Positions 17,683-26,676 are shown, counted from the first letter of the stretch. The stretch is 64,000 nucleotides of DNA from Haliscomenobacter sp965225875 (GCF_965225875.1 NZ_CBDDBS010000002.1:2852001-2916000), one strand, 5' to 3'. A program made the numbers and translations. Notes: generated from the letters alone by a model not told the origin.

Positions 17683-18486
17683 ATGGCCGTAAACGATACC
17701 TATACCATCCACCTGCCGCAGTTCGAAGGCCCCTTCGACCTCTTGTTGTTCTTCATCGAGCGTGATGAACTGGACATCAACGACATTCCTATTGCCACCA
17801 TCACCGACGATTTTTTGGAATACCTGCACCACCTGGAGCAGCTGAACATCGACATGGCCAGCGAATTCATCCTGGTGGCGGCCACCCTCTGCCGGATCAA
17901 AGCGAAGATGCTGCTGCCCCGCAAACAACTAGACGAAGCAGGCAATGAAATTGACCCTCGTGATGAGTTGGTACAACGCCTCTTGGAGTACAAACGCTAC
18001 AAAAGTGTGCTCGATGAAATGCGCGAAATGGAGGAACACCGGGCCATGCAGGAAGTTCGGGGCAACATCACCCAGGAGCTCCAGCAGATTGCCACCAAAG
18101 CCTTGGTTGACACCGAGCTGGAATCGCTGACGCTCTTCCGCCTCTTACGCGCTTTTGAGAGTGTGATGACGCGTTTTGAAACGCCCCAGCCCAAGGCAGT
18201 ACACCAGATTGCCCGCTTCAACCATACCATCGAAGGCCAACAGGAATTCATTTACAGCCGCATCAGCAATGGTCGCCGGGCCGATTTTGTAGCTATTTTT
18301 GGCGAGTGCAAAGACCGCATCCACGCCATCATTACCTTCCTGGCACTGCTCGATCTGGTGAACCTGCATAAAGTGAAAGTCCTGCAAGGCGAAGGCATGA
18401 ATAATTTTTGGCTGGAGGAGGCCCCCAACGAAGAAATGGCCTCAGAGTGGGAAGAGGAACCAAACTTAGAACAGGAAGAAGAATAA
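17683..18486 (+). CDS. scpA: Segregation and condensation protein A
   Basis: This is the kleisin subunit of the bacterial SMC condensin complex, which organises the nucleoid. At 267 aa it has the usual ScpA length. The N-terminal FEGPFDLLLFFIERDELDI (about residues 11-29) and MASEFILVAATLCRIKAKML are diagnostic, and the C-terminal winged helix includes IITFLALLDLVNLHKV, which binds the SMC head. The C-terminal tail is acidic. It starts at ATG 17683; scpB and smc are not in this window. It converges with folB. Confidence 0.93.
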   Translation: MAVNDTYTIHLPQFEGPFDLLLFFIERDELDINDIPIATITDDFLEYLHHLEQLNIDMASEFILVAATLCRIKAKMLLPRKQLDEAGNEIDPRDELVQRLLEYKRYKSVLDEMREMEEHRAMQEVRGNITQELQQIATKALVDTELESLTLFRLLRAFESVMTRFETPQPKAVHQIARFNHTIEGQQEFIYSRISNGRRADFVAIFGECKDRIHAIITFLALLDLVNLHKVKVLQGEGMNNFWLEEAPNEEMASEWEEEPNLEQEEE

Positions 18487-18501
18487 GCGCTAACGCCGCA
18501 A

Positions 18502-18861
18502 TCATTGCGTAATGTAGACGTAAGCCCGATCCACCACACCCGCCAAAGGTGGGTTCTTTTTACTCAACTTCACTTCTATCTTGGTGGCAAAAGGAAACTG
18601 CATTTTTAGTCGATTGTAGATGCGCTGCGCCAGGGTTTCAATCAGTCGAGTGGTTTTTTTCATTTCCATTTTACAAATCTCGTAGATCATTTCGTAGTTG
18701 ACCGTACCCGTGAGGTCGTCGGCAATCGTCACCTCGCGCATACTTTTGTCCCCAATTTGCACGTATACATCCACAATAAAATAGGTGTTGGTAGCCTGTT
18801 CTTCCTCATAATAGCCATGATTGGCAAAAAACTGCATACCCTCCAGCGCAATCGTCGTCAT
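18502..18861 (-). CDS. folB: Dihydroneopterin aldolase
   Basis: FolB converts 7,8-dihydroneopterin to 6-hydroxymethyl-dihydropterin and glycolaldehyde in folate synthesis. The 119-aa protein has the normal length. It shows MQFFANHGYYEEEQ with the conserved active-site Glu region, VNYEMIYEIC for the second pterin-binding block, and a C-terminal KNPPLAGVVDRAYVYI segment with the conserved Pro. It starts at ATG 18861, divergent from the acyl-CoA dehydrogenase gene. pabB, another folate gene, lies about 5 kb away and is not in an operon with it. Confidence 0.92.
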   Translation of the reverse strand: MTTIALEGMQFFANHGYYEEEQATNTYFIVDVYVQIGDKSMREVTIADDLTGTVNYEMIYEICKMEMKKTTRLIETLAQRIYNRLKMQFPFATKIEVKLSKKNPPLAGVVDRAYVYITQ

Positions 18862-18912
18862 AATAGCGGATTTAACGGCGCGAAAATACTAAAACTGAGC
18901 AGGATAAATCCG

Positions 18913-18920
18913 TATTTTTG
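18913..18920 (+). promoter_or_regulatory. Candidate -7 element of acyl-CoA dehydrogenase gene
   Basis: TATTTTTG fits TAnnTTTG and lies 47 bp before ATG 18967. A matching -33 TTTG is not evident at 18890-18893. Confidence 0.5.
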
Positions 18921-18966
18921 TCGTTTGAATGAATTATTGCAATCCTAACCACAAAAAACTAACATT

Positions 18967-20190
18967 ATGTCCTTAGAAAATGGGGCGAGCACACCGCCAA
19001 TTCAGAAGCGAGCACGTGAGGATCGCTTTCAGGGGCACGATTATTACAACATTGACGAGCTGCTCAGCGAAGACCACCTCTTAGCCCGCGATGCAGTACG
19101 TACCTGGGTCAAACAAGAAGTAACTCCCATCATTGAAGAATATGCAGATCGGGCCCAGTGCCCTACTCATTTGTTCAAAGGGCTAGCCGAAATTGGCGCT
19201 TTTGGGCCGAGTTTGCCCGAAGAATACGGCGGTGGCGGCATGGATGAAATTGCCTATGGCATCATTATGCAGGAACTGGAGCGCGGCGATTCCGGAATCC
19301 GCTCCATGGCCTCCGTACAAGGTTCCCTGGTGATGTACCCGATCTACCGCTTTGGTTCAGAGGAACAACGCCGCAAATACCTGCCGAAATTGGGCAATGG
19401 CGACTTCATTGGCTGTTTTGGCCTCACCGAACCCGATCACGGTTCCAATCCCAACGGGATGGTAACCAACATCAAAGATGACGGGGACTCCTACATCCTC
19501 AACGGTGCCAAAATGTGGATTACCAACTCCCCTTTAGCCGATGTAGCCGTCGTTTGGGCCAAAGACGAAGGTGGTGTGGTGCGTGGAGTGATTGTGGAAC
19601 GCGGTATGAAGGGCTTTTCTGCCCCCGAAATTCACGGAAAGTGGTCACTGCGTGCTTCCATTACGGGTGAGCTGGTTTTTGAGGACGTACGGGTGCCCAA
19701 AAGCAATGTATTGCCCAATGTACAAGGGATGAAAGGGCCATTGTCCTGTTTGTCCAAAGCCCGTTATGGCATTGCCTGGGGAGTGATCGGGGCTGCGCTG
19801 GATTGTTACGATTCAGCACTGCGCTACTCCAAAGAACGCATGCAGTTTGGTCGGCCAATTGGTCAGTTTCAATTGACCCAGAAGAAGTTGGCCGAAATGA
19901 TTACCGAAATCACCAAAGCCCAACTGATGGCCTGGCGCCTGGGTACTTTGGCCAATCAGGGCAAAGCCAGTCCCGCGCAGATTTCGATGGCCAAACGCAA
20001 CAACGTACACATGGCCCTGGAAGTAGCCCGCGAAGCCCGGCAAATCCACGGTGGGATGGGCATTACCAACGAATATCCGGTGATGCGCCACATGATGAAC
20101 CTCGAAACGGTACTTACCTACGAAGGCACCCACGATATTCACCTGCTGATTACGGGCAATGATGTGACCGGACTCAATGCTTTTCAATAA
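18967..20190 (+). CDS. Acyl-CoA dehydrogenase, glutaryl-CoA dehydrogenase-like
   Basis: The 407-aa flavoprotein has the three-domain acyl-CoA dehydrogenase fold. The FAD-binding signatures are CFGLTEPDHGSNPNGM and MWITNSPLADVAVVW. The C-terminal LTYEGTHDIH places the catalytic Glu at 386 in the position used by glutaryl-CoA dehydrogenase, and the sequence ARQIHGGMGITNEYPVMRH is the GCDH-type helix. It probably oxidises glutaryl-CoA to crotonyl-CoA in lysine or tryptophan breakdown, passing electrons to ETF. Neighbours give no pathway support. It is monocistronic with a strong terminator after it. Subfamily assignment is by motif only. Confidence 0.85.
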   Translation: MSLENGASTPPIQKRAREDRFQGHDYYNIDELLSEDHLLARDAVRTWVKQEVTPIIEEYADRAQCPTHLFKGLAEIGAFGPSLPEEYGGGGMDEIAYGIIMQELERGDSGIRSMASVQGSLVMYPIYRFGSEEQRRKYLPKLGNGDFIGCFGLTEPDHGSNPNGMVTNIKDDGDSYILNGAKMWITNSPLADVAVVWAKDEGGVVRGVIVERGMKGFSAPEIHGKWSLRASITGELVFEDVRVPKSNVLPNVQGMKGPLSCLSKARYGIAWGVIGAALDCYDSALRYSKERMQFGRPIGQFQLTQKKLAEMITEITKAQLMAWRLGTLANQGKASPAQISMAKRNNVHMALEVAREARQIHGGMGITNEYPVMRHMMNLETVLTYEGTHDIHLLITGNDVTGLNAFQ

Positions 20191-20243
20191 AAAGTGAAAG
20201 AGAAAAGGTAATAATTTGACCGGAAACGGTAGTTTTGTAGTAG

Positions 20244-20337
20244 TGAAAGGCTAGGCTATAAACCAAAGGAAAGCTGAAAATTTTAGTTAAAATTGAAATT
20301 TTCACCCATCCAAGGGGCCTAAGCCTTTCTTTTTTTA
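20244..20337 (+). terminator. Long terminator hairpin after acyl-CoA dehydrogenase
   Basis: GAAAGGCTAGGC (20244-20255) pairs, with one bulge, with GCCTAAGCCTTTC (20317-20329). TTTTTTT follows directly. An inner AT-rich stem, GAAAATTTTAG against AAATTTTC, lies in the loop. It fills most of the gap to the first OmpA paralog. Confidence 0.7.
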
Positions 20338-20431
20338 CCTAAATGTTATAATTTGGGTAGAAGAAAAGACCATTTGATACCCTTTAAACGTTCCTTTTCC
20401 AATTAGGCAAACTATCCGAAAATACTGTTAT

Positions 20432-21646
20432 ATGAGGAGTGGACTATTCTTTTTTGGGGCCCTGGTACTTGTTTTCGGAGGAACCAGCAACTTTGCACAA
20501 GCCCAGGAGCAAAAGATTCAACTCAAAAACCCGTCTTTTGAGGATGCACCTCGCCATAGCCAAACGCCAAGGGACTGGATCGACTGTGGCTTTCCCGGAG
20601 AGTCAGAGCCAGACGTGCAGCCCAGCGGCCAGTTTGGGGTAACCATGTTACCTCAGCATGGAGATACCTACCTGGGGCTCGTTGTGCGGGATAATTCAAC
20701 CTGGGAACGAGTAAGCCAAAGACTAAGTAGCCCGATGGAAAATGGCAAATGTTATGAATTTAGCATTTATTTGGCCAAAAGCCCTCAATATCTAAGCCAA
20801 AGTCGATTGAGTGAAAAAGAGGTGAATTACAACCGAAGCGTCAAATTGAGGATTTACGGTGGCTTTTCTCCTTGTAACCGACAACAGTTATTGGCCGAAT
20901 CGGCTATGATTGGGAGTTTTACCTGGAAAGAATTTAATTTCCGCTTTGAGCCTAATGATGATTTTACCTACATCACTTTTGAAGCATTTTATCAAACCCC
21001 CAACTTGTTTCCTTACAATGGCAACATCTTGCTGGACAATGCTTCTGCTTTGACAGTAGTGCCTTGTAAACCGGTAGTGGTCACCACTAAAACCAACTCA
21101 ACTCCTCCACCTCCTGGAAAAGACACTTCAAATGGACCCAAAACCACTGGGGGGATCAAAAAAACTACCGTAGACAACCCTAAAAGCACCGATCCTCCGG
21201 TCTCAAATCCAGTAAGACCTCCAGTCAACACAACGACTGTAAACACCACGCCTAAAGGCCCGAAAGTCATCGAGAACCCTAACCTGGACACCCTGAACAA
21301 TTTCACTAAAGGGCAAACCATCCGGATACGCTCGATTATTTTTACGGTGAATGATACCACTTTGAACCGCAGTTCTTATGTGGATTTAGATAAGCTCAAC
21401 AACTTCCTGAAGCAAAATGAGAAGGTGGTGATTGAAATTGGTGGTCATACCAATGGTCTGTGCGACGATTCCTACTGCAATAGTTTATCTTTGCGGCGGG
21501 CCAGAGTTGTGGCCAATTATTTGATCAAAAATGGAATCGTAGCTAATCGTCTGGAAGTCAAAGGGTATGGCAAAACCCAGCCACTATCGGCAGTTAAGAA
21601 CGACCCCTTGAACCAAAGGGTAGAGATAAAAATCCTGGAGTTGTAG
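20432..21646 (+). CDS. OmpA-family protein, paralog 1 of 3
   Basis: The 404-aa protein has a signal peptide ending near AQAQ (about residue 25). Residues 30-205 form a beta-rich domain with NPSFEDAPRHSQTPRDWIDC, TYLGLVVRDNSTWERVSQ, CYEFSIYLAKSPQYLSQS and a conserved end LFPYNGNILLDNASA. A Pro/Thr-rich linker of about 80 residues follows. The C-terminal OmpA domain (about 290-404) has VIEIGGHTNGLCDDSYCNSL, RRARVVANYLIKNGI and RLEVKGYGKTQPL. The peptidoglycan-contacting Asp of GHTD is Asn here. The N-terminal domain looks carbohydrate-binding in layout but is unrecognised. It probably anchors the outer membrane to the wall. Confidence 0.85.
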   Translation: MRSGLFFFGALVLVFGGTSNFAQAQEQKIQLKNPSFEDAPRHSQTPRDWIDCGFPGESEPDVQPSGQFGVTMLPQHGDTYLGLVVRDNSTWERVSQRLSSPMENGKCYEFSIYLAKSPQYLSQSRLSEKEVNYNRSVKLRIYGGFSPCNRQQLLAESAMIGSFTWKEFNFRFEPNDDFTYITFEAFYQTPNLFPYNGNILLDNASALTVVPCKPVVVTTKTNSTPPPPGKDTSNGPKTTGGIKKTTVDNPKSTDPPVSNPVRPPVNTTTVNTTPKGPKVIENPNLDTLNNFTKGQTIRIRSIIFTVNDTTLNRSSYVDLDKLNNFLKQNEKVVIEIGGHTNGLCDDSYCNSLSLRRARVVANYLIKNGIVANRLEVKGYGKTQPLSAVKNDPLNQRVEIKILEL

Positions 21647-21689
21647 CAATGGGGCAGTATCAATTGGTTCCGCTTTGAAATATCATCGT

Positions 21690-22823
21690 ATGTACAAGTT
21701 GTTTTTTGCTGTAGCTGTTTTGTTCAGCACAGTCTGTTCTGGTGTTTTTGCACAAGACTCTTTGATTTATTTGCAAAATCCTTCCTTTGAAGATGTACCT
21801 CAGGCCAACCACCTGCCCAAAGGTTGGGTGAATTGCAATGGCGATGCAGCCCTGGCACCGGATATTCAACCCAGTGGTGATTTTGGCGTAACTACTCCTG
21901 CCCAACACGGCAAGACCTACATGGCCATGGTGGTGCGCGACAACGAAACCTGGGAAAAAATCAGCCAAAAACTGAGCAAACCGCTGAAAGGGGGCAAATG
22001 TTACGAGTTCAAAATTTTCCTGGCGCGTAGCGAAAAATACATTGGTCAAAGTGAAGCCAAAGGGGGCCAAGCCAATTATGGCACCCCGGCCAAACTCCGC
22101 ATCTATGGCGGTTTTTCCGCTTGTGACCGCCAGTTCTTGTTGGCGGAAACCAACTTGATTGTACACTTCCGCTGGCTGGAATACAACTTCCGCTTCGAGC
22201 CTACTGACGACTATACGCATATTACTTTTGAGGCTTTTTACAAAACGCCGAATTTGTTTCCCTACAATGGCAACCTCTTGCTGGACAATGCCTCACCCAT
22301 CACACCCATCACGGAAGACTGTGAGGAAAAACCGGAAGTAGCCAAAGTTGAGCAACCCAAAAAAGACAGCGTTGTCAATCCTGTAGTCACTACCCCTCCT
22401 CCTGCGCCGATTCAGCCACCTGTAGCTGAGGCCAAAGTCGTGCTCAATCCAAACTTCAGCGCGCTCAAAACGGAAGACCTCAGCAAGGGGCAAACCTTCC
22501 GCATGTCGAGCATCAATTTTGCCGTCAACGATACCATCATCAATCGCGCATCTTATCCTCAATTGGATGACCTGGTAAAGTTTTTGACCAACAACCCGGG
22601 CGTACTCATCGAGATTGGTGGCCACACCAATGGTTTGTGTGAGGATAATTTTTGCAACCGTTTGTCCCAACGCCGGGCTGCCGCTGTCGGGAATTATTTG
22701 ATCAGTAAAGGGGTTGTACAAGAGCGCCTGGTGATGAAGGGCTATGGGAAAACGCAGCCAGTTTCAGCAGTGAAAAATGATCCGAAAAATCAGCGCGTGG
22801 ATGTGAAGATTTTGGAATTGTAA
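21690..22823 (+). CDS. OmpA-family protein, paralog 2 of 3
   Basis: The 377-aa protein is a close paralog of the preceding gene. It has a signal peptide (FSTVCSGVFAQ), the same beta-rich domain (NPSFEDVPQANHLPKGWVNC, TYMAMVVRDNETWEKISQ, LFPYNGNLLLDNASP), a shorter Pro-rich linker and an OmpA domain with IEIGGHTNGLCEDNFCNRLS and VMKGYGKTQPV. A cysteine pair in the loop after GHTN (CEDNFC) is shared with paralog 1. It begins at ATG 21690, 43 bp after paralog 1; TTG 21675 is an alternative. It lacks the YLSQSRLSEKEVNYN block present in paralogs 1 and 3, so it is the more divergent in that loop. Likely same operon. Confidence 0.85.
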   Translation: MYKLFFAVAVLFSTVCSGVFAQDSLIYLQNPSFEDVPQANHLPKGWVNCNGDAALAPDIQPSGDFGVTTPAQHGKTYMAMVVRDNETWEKISQKLSKPLKGGKCYEFKIFLARSEKYIGQSEAKGGQANYGTPAKLRIYGGFSACDRQFLLAETNLIVHFRWLEYNFRFEPTDDYTHITFEAFYKTPNLFPYNGNLLLDNASPITPITEDCEEKPEVAKVEQPKKDSVVNPVVTTPPPAPIQPPVAEAKVVLNPNFSALKTEDLSKGQTFRMSSINFAVNDTIINRASYPQLDDLVKFLTNNPGVLIEIGGHTNGLCEDNFCNRLSQRRAAAVGNYLISKGVVQERLVMKGYGKTQPVSAVKNDPKNQRVDVKILEL

Positions 22824-22845
22824 AACAAATAAAACTCAACTGGTG

Positions 22846-23925
22846 ATGGAAAAAGCTAAACTCAGACTATTGGCCGCGCTATGCCTGCTGTTTGCAGGTG
22901 TTGTGTTGTATGCTCAACAAGGGACGATTGTGCTCCGCAATGCCTCGTTTGAGGATCAACCTAGTCATAGCAAAACACCAAAAGAATGGATCGATTGTGG
23001 GTTTACTGGTGAATCCGAGCCGGACATCCAGCCCAGCGGTCACTTTGGGGTGACCATGAGGCCTTTTGATGGGTTTACCTATCTGGGTATGGTGGTGCGC
23101 GACAACGAAACCTGGGAAAGAGTCAGTCAGCATCTCAACAAGGCCTTGGTACAAGGCAATTGTTATGAATTCAGCATTCATATGGCCAAAAGCCCCATAT
23201 ATTTAAGCCAGAGTCGGCTGAGTGAAAAAGAGGTAAATTACAATCGAAGTATCAAATTGCGTATTTATGGGGGCAATACACCATGTGATCGCCAGCAATT
23301 ACTGGCAGAATCCGAACTGGTCCAAGATTACGACTGGAAGCGCTTTACTTTCACCTTATCTCCCAAAGACAATTTTACTTTCATCGTCTTCGAAGCATTT
23401 TATCAAAAACCCAATCTTTTCCCTTACAACGGAAATATTCTCCTGGATAATGCCTCGGCAATTGTTCCAATAACGTGTAAAGAAGGAATGGCTGTTTCGG
23501 GTGAAACTTCTGCTTTACCATCTGATACTTTATCTGACCCAAACCCTTCAATTGTAGTGACTGCTCCTGAGCTTCCAAAATTTGTTAAAGGAGAGCCGCT
23601 ACCCCTCAAAGCCATCAAATTTTCTACTGGTACTAGCGACCTGCAACGTTCAGGATACGTAACCCTGGACAAATTGATCGAAACCTTGACCCTGAACCCC
23701 ACGCTAGTGGTTGAAATCAGTGTGCACCTCAGTTACCGCTACGACAAAACCGATGCCGAAGACCTCTCGGTGCAACGAGCCAATACCATCGAGCAATATT
23801 TGTTGGATAAACTGGTCAAAAAAAGCCGCTTCAAGATACGGGGTTATGGCAATGGCCAACCACTCAATGCCAAACAACTGAGCGATGCAGACGAGCGTGT
23901 CGAAATCAAAATTGCCGATTTTTAA
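22846..23925 (+). CDS. OmpA-family protein, paralog 3 of 3, with altered OmpA domain
   Basis: The 359-aa protein starts at ATG 22846, 22 bp after paralog 2 (GTG 22843 also possible). The signal peptide and N-terminal domain are closer to paralog 1 (WIDCGFTGESEPDIQPSGHF, SPIYLSQSRLSEKEVNYNRS). The linker is short. The C-terminal OmpA-like region has VEISVHLSYRYDKTDAEDLS in place of the GGHTNGLC motif and cysteine pair, followed by QRANTIEQYLLDKLVKK and RIKI-type RGYGNGQPL. The peptidoglycan-binding site is therefore altered. Whether it still binds peptidoglycan is doubtful. It is followed at once by a family B element. Confidence 0.8.
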   Translation: MEKAKLRLLAALCLLFAGVVLYAQQGTIVLRNASFEDQPSHSKTPKEWIDCGFTGESEPDIQPSGHFGVTMRPFDGFTYLGMVVRDNETWERVSQHLNKALVQGNCYEFSIHMAKSPIYLSQSRLSEKEVNYNRSIKLRIYGGNTPCDRQQLLAESELVQDYDWKRFTFTLSPKDNFTFIVFEAFYQKPNLFPYNGNILLDNASAIVPITCKEGMAVSGETSALPSDTLSDPNPSIVVTAPELPKFVKGEPLPLKAIKFSTGTSDLQRSGYVTLDKLIETLTLNPTLVVEISVHLSYRYDKTDAEDLSVQRANTIEQYLLDKLVKKSRFKIRGYGNGQPLNAKQLSDADERVEIKIADF

Positions 23926-23935
23926 AAAACACCTG

Positions 23936-24056
23936 GTAGTGGGGCAAAAATAAATGTTCATTTTTTTTGAGCCAAAGGATTAAATAAGACACTTTAAATG
24001 AATCGTTTACTTATCTAATCCTTTGGCAAAATGAACATTTATTTTTTTATCGCCCC
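23936..24056. repeat. MITE-like palindromic element, family B long copy 1
   Basis: This 121-bp element starts GTAGTGGGGCAAAAATAAAT and ends ATTTATTTTTTTATCGCCCC. Internal arms CCAAAGGATTAAATAAG and CTTATCTAATCCTTTGG pair with one mismatch. The whole unit recurs in the opposite orientation at 26470-26590. It has no coding potential and lies between paralog 3 and pabB. Confidence 0.8.
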
Positions 24057-24148
24057 TTGTGACCCTGCGACAAAAATCCTTTCTAAATGTTTAGGGTATA
24101 TGCAGGGCTTTGATTAGCCTTGCAGCAAAAAGACACACCCGGCATTGA

Positions 24149-25468
24149 ATGGTAGACCTATCGGCACCCACCTGGCGCATTTACCGCAGCAAACTGGCTG
24201 ATCCAGCTGCATTGGAAGCTTTTAAAACCAAGCTCATCCAGTGGTTGGCGCGTTTTGAACAATTCAGCTACCTCGATTCCAATGGGCACGGCCAGGATGC
24301 TTATCAAACTTATGATTTACTGGTTGGAGTGGGCTGTTTGGATGCCATCCAGGCCCGGGCGGGAGAGGGCGCATTTGGACAATTGACCCAGTTCAAGAAT
24401 CAGTACCCCCAGGAATACCTTTTTGGTTACCTGGCTTATGACTTGAAGAACGAGCTGGAAAAACTGGATTCCCGCCATCCCGACCCAATGGAATGGCCCG
24501 ATCTGTGCTTTTTTGTGCCCGAGCACCGCATCAGTGTACAGAATCAGGTGCTGACGATTGCCTCGGCGACCCGGGCACCTGAAGACCTTTACCAGGAGAT
24601 TGTACAAACCAAAGTCCACTCTCCCAAAGCTGCCGAAAAAATTGAGCTACAACCCCGTATCCAACGCGAGGATTACCTGCACACTGTAGCACAAATTCGC
24701 CAGGAAATTGGCCGGGGGAACATTTATGAAATGAACTTCTGCCAGGAGTTTTTCCACCCGGCTTGTGAATTAGATCCTTTTGCCCTGTTTCAACGCCTGC
24801 GGCTCAAAACGCAGACCCCTTTCGCGGCTTTTTTCCGTTGGCAGGATCATTTTGCACTGTGTGCCAGCCCGGAACGCTTTTTGGCCAAGCGCGGGCAAAA
24901 ACTGATTTCCCAGCCCATCAAAGGCACCATCCGTCGGGGCAAAACCGAGGAAGAGGATACTGCGCTCAAAACTGAATTGTTCCTCAGCCCGAAAAACCGT
25001 TCCGAAAACGTGATGATCGTAGATCTGGTGCGCAATGACCTGGCGCGTAGCTGCCAGCCGGGAACGGTCAATGTGGAAGAGCTTTTTGGCATTTACAGCT
25101 TCAGCACGGTCCACCAGATGATTTCGACGGTGACCGGGACTTTGTCTGCCGGAGTATCAGCGATTGAAGCCATCAAAAAAGCTTTCCCAATGGGTTCCAT
25201 GACCGGTGCGCCCAAGCTGCGCAGCATGCAGTTGATCGAGCAATTGGAACAGAGTCGCCGGGGGCTGTACTCTGGAGCAATCGGTTATTTCGCGCCCAAT
25301 GGCGATTTTGATTTTAATGTAGTCATCCGCAGTTTGTTGTACCAGCAGGAAAGTGGGTACCTATCCTTACAGGTTGGAGGCGCGATTGTGTTCGACTCTG
25401 ACCCTGAGGAAGAGTATGCGGAGTGTTTGCTGAAGGCGGAAAGGCTGCGAGAGGTGCTGCGGAGCTAA
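24149..25468 (+). CDS. pabB: Aminodeoxychorismate synthase component I
   Basis: This chorismate-binding enzyme makes 4-amino-4-deoxychorismate from chorismate and ammonia for folate synthesis. At 439 aa it has the usual length. The C-terminal chorismate-binding domain (about residues 175-435) shows IGRGNIYEMNFCQEF, the diagnostic PIKGTIRRG, SENVMIVDLVRNDLAR and FPMGSMTGAPKLRSMQ, ending in a GGAIVFDSDPEEEY block. The Lys in PIKGT is the residue that distinguishes PabB from anthranilate synthase (Ala in TrpE). No pabA or pabC is adjacent. It is flanked by family B palindromes and converges with the dehydratase gene. Confidence 0.92.
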   Translation: MVDLSAPTWRIYRSKLADPAALEAFKTKLIQWLARFEQFSYLDSNGHGQDAYQTYDLLVGVGCLDAIQARAGEGAFGQLTQFKNQYPQEYLFGYLAYDLKNELEKLDSRHPDPMEWPDLCFFVPEHRISVQNQVLTIASATRAPEDLYQEIVQTKVHSPKAAEKIELQPRIQREDYLHTVAQIRQEIGRGNIYEMNFCQEFFHPACELDPFALFQRLRLKTQTPFAAFFRWQDHFALCASPERFLAKRGQKLISQPIKGTIRRGKTEEEDTALKTELFLSPKNRSENVMIVDLVRNDLARSCQPGTVNVEELFGIYSFSTVHQMISTVTGTLSAGVSAIEAIKKAFPMGSMTGAPKLRSMQLIEQLEQSRRGLYSGAIGYFAPNGDFDFNVVIRSLLYQQESGYLSLQVGGAIVFDSDPEEEYAECLLKAERLREVLRS

Positions 25469-25479
25469 TTGCTTGCAGT

Positions 25480-26436
25480 TCAAAACGGCAAGTTCCGCAC
25501 ATCCACATTCCCCCCGGTCAAAATTATGCCCACCTTCTTTCCGGCAAAAATCTCCCCATTCTTCAGCACTGCGGCCAGCGGCACCACGCAGGAAGGTTCC
25601 ACTACAATTTTCATCCGCTCATAAACCAATTGCATGGCCGCCACTATCTCCGCCTCGGTAACGGTAAACACATCGCTGAGGTAGGTTTTAATGATGTCGA
25701 AGGTTTTTTCCGACATGTTGGTCAACAAACCATCGGCAATGGAAGGCAAGCCACGATGGGGCGTCCGAACCCCACTTTTAAACGATAGCCAGGCATCATT
25801 CACCTGCTCTGGTTCCGCGCCATAAATTTTGGTATTTGGCGAGAAATAGTGCGTACTCAAAGCCGTTCCGCTCATCAAGCCTCCGCCGCCAATGGGGGAA
25901 ATGATTGCATCCAAATCTGCTACTTCCTGAATCAATTCCAGAGCGGCGGTCGCCTGCCCAGCGATCACATTGTAATCGTCGTAAGGGTGGATAAAGGTAG
26001 CTCCCGTTTCGGCTAACACCTGGGCCAGGGTACTTTCGCGGGCGGCCTGGGTGGCTTCACACAACACGATGTTTGCCCCATAACCAGCAGTGGCTTCCCG
26101 TTTTACACTCGGCGCATTTTCGGGCATCACGATGTGTGCGGGTACACCTAGGGCCTGGGCAATTTTGGCCACGGCCTGGGCATGATTGCCCGAAGAGTGG
26201 GTAGCCAGGCCCTTTTTCTGCGCTGCTTCATCCAGGCGCAAAGCGGCATTGCTGGCACCACGCATTTTAAAAGCCCCGATCTTTTGAAAGTTTTCGCACT
26301 TAAAAAACAATTGTGCGCCACTGATCGTGTTGATGCTTTGGCAGGTCAGCACCGGCGTACGGTGGATGTAAGGCTGAATCAAGGCGTGGGATTGCTGGAT
26401 ATCGGCTGCACTAGGCACCTGAACTAAAGGCTGCAT
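25480..26436 (-). CDS. PLP-dependent threonine ammonia-lyase/serine racemase-type enzyme
   Basis: The 318-aa fold-type II PLP enzyme has the Schiff-base Lys57 in FKMRGAS and the phosphate loop SPIGGGGLMSG. The asparagine loop SSGNHAQAVA binds the carboxylate of the substrate. At this length it lacks the C-terminal ACT regulatory domain of biosynthetic IlvA, so catabolic threonine ammonia-lyase, serine dehydratase or serine racemase are the likely activities. It is separated from convergent pabB by 11 bp. The second family B element lies upstream, between it and parC. Activity cannot be decided from sequence alone. Confidence 0.85.
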   Translation of the reverse strand: MQPLVQVPSAADIQQSHALIQPYIHRTPVLTCQSINTISGAQLFFKCENFQKIGAFKMRGASNAALRLDEAAQKKGLATHSSGNHAQAVAKIAQALGVPAHIVMPENAPSVKREATAGYGANIVLCEATQAARESTLAQVLAETGATFIHPYDDYNVIAGQATAALELIQEVADLDAIISPIGGGGLMSGTALSTHYFSPNTKIYGAEPEQVNDAWLSFKSGVRTPHRGLPSIADGLLTNMSEKTFDIIKTYLSDVFTVTEAEIVAAMQLVYERMKIVVEPSCVVPLAAVLKNGEIFAGKKVGIILTGGNVDVRNLPF

Positions 26437-26469
26437 GACGGATAATTTTGCCTCAATATCGCAGCTTTA

Positions 26470-26590
26470 GGGCGATAAAAAAATAAGTGCTTCATTTTGC
26501 CAAAGGATTAGATAAGTAAGCGGTTCATTTTAAGCGTCTTATCTAATCCTTTGGCTCAAGAAAAATGAACACTTATTTTTGCCCCACTAC
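26470..26590. repeat. MITE-like palindromic element, family B long copy 2
   Basis: It starts GGGCGATAAAAAAATAAGTG and ends CTTATTTTTGCCCCACTAC, an inverted version of the copy at 23936-24056. The internal arms CCAAAGGATTAGATAAG and CTTATCTAATCCTTTGG match exactly. It occupies the gap between the threonine/serine enzyme start and the parC promoter. Confidence 0.8.
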
Positions 26591-26638
26591 TTTATCGCTT
26601 TTTGAATAGGTTTGTTGGCTTTTTTTAATCAAAAACAA

Positions 26639-26669
26639 TTTGTGTTTAAAATTATTTTGTGTACTTTTG
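26639..26669 (+). promoter_or_regulatory. Consensus Bacteroidota promoter of parC
   Basis: TTTG (26639-26642) and TACTTTTG (26662-26669, consensus TAnnTTTG) are separated by exactly 19 bp. This is a textbook fit for the primary sigma factor of the phylum. The 5' UTR of about 115 nt that follows contains a family A palindrome. Confidence 0.8.
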
Positions 26670-26676
26670 CTGAATT

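Noticed and set aside
24057..26469. Composite transposon made of two family B elements
   Set aside because: There is no transposase, and no target duplication was seen at the outer ends. The segment holds ordinary metabolic genes.
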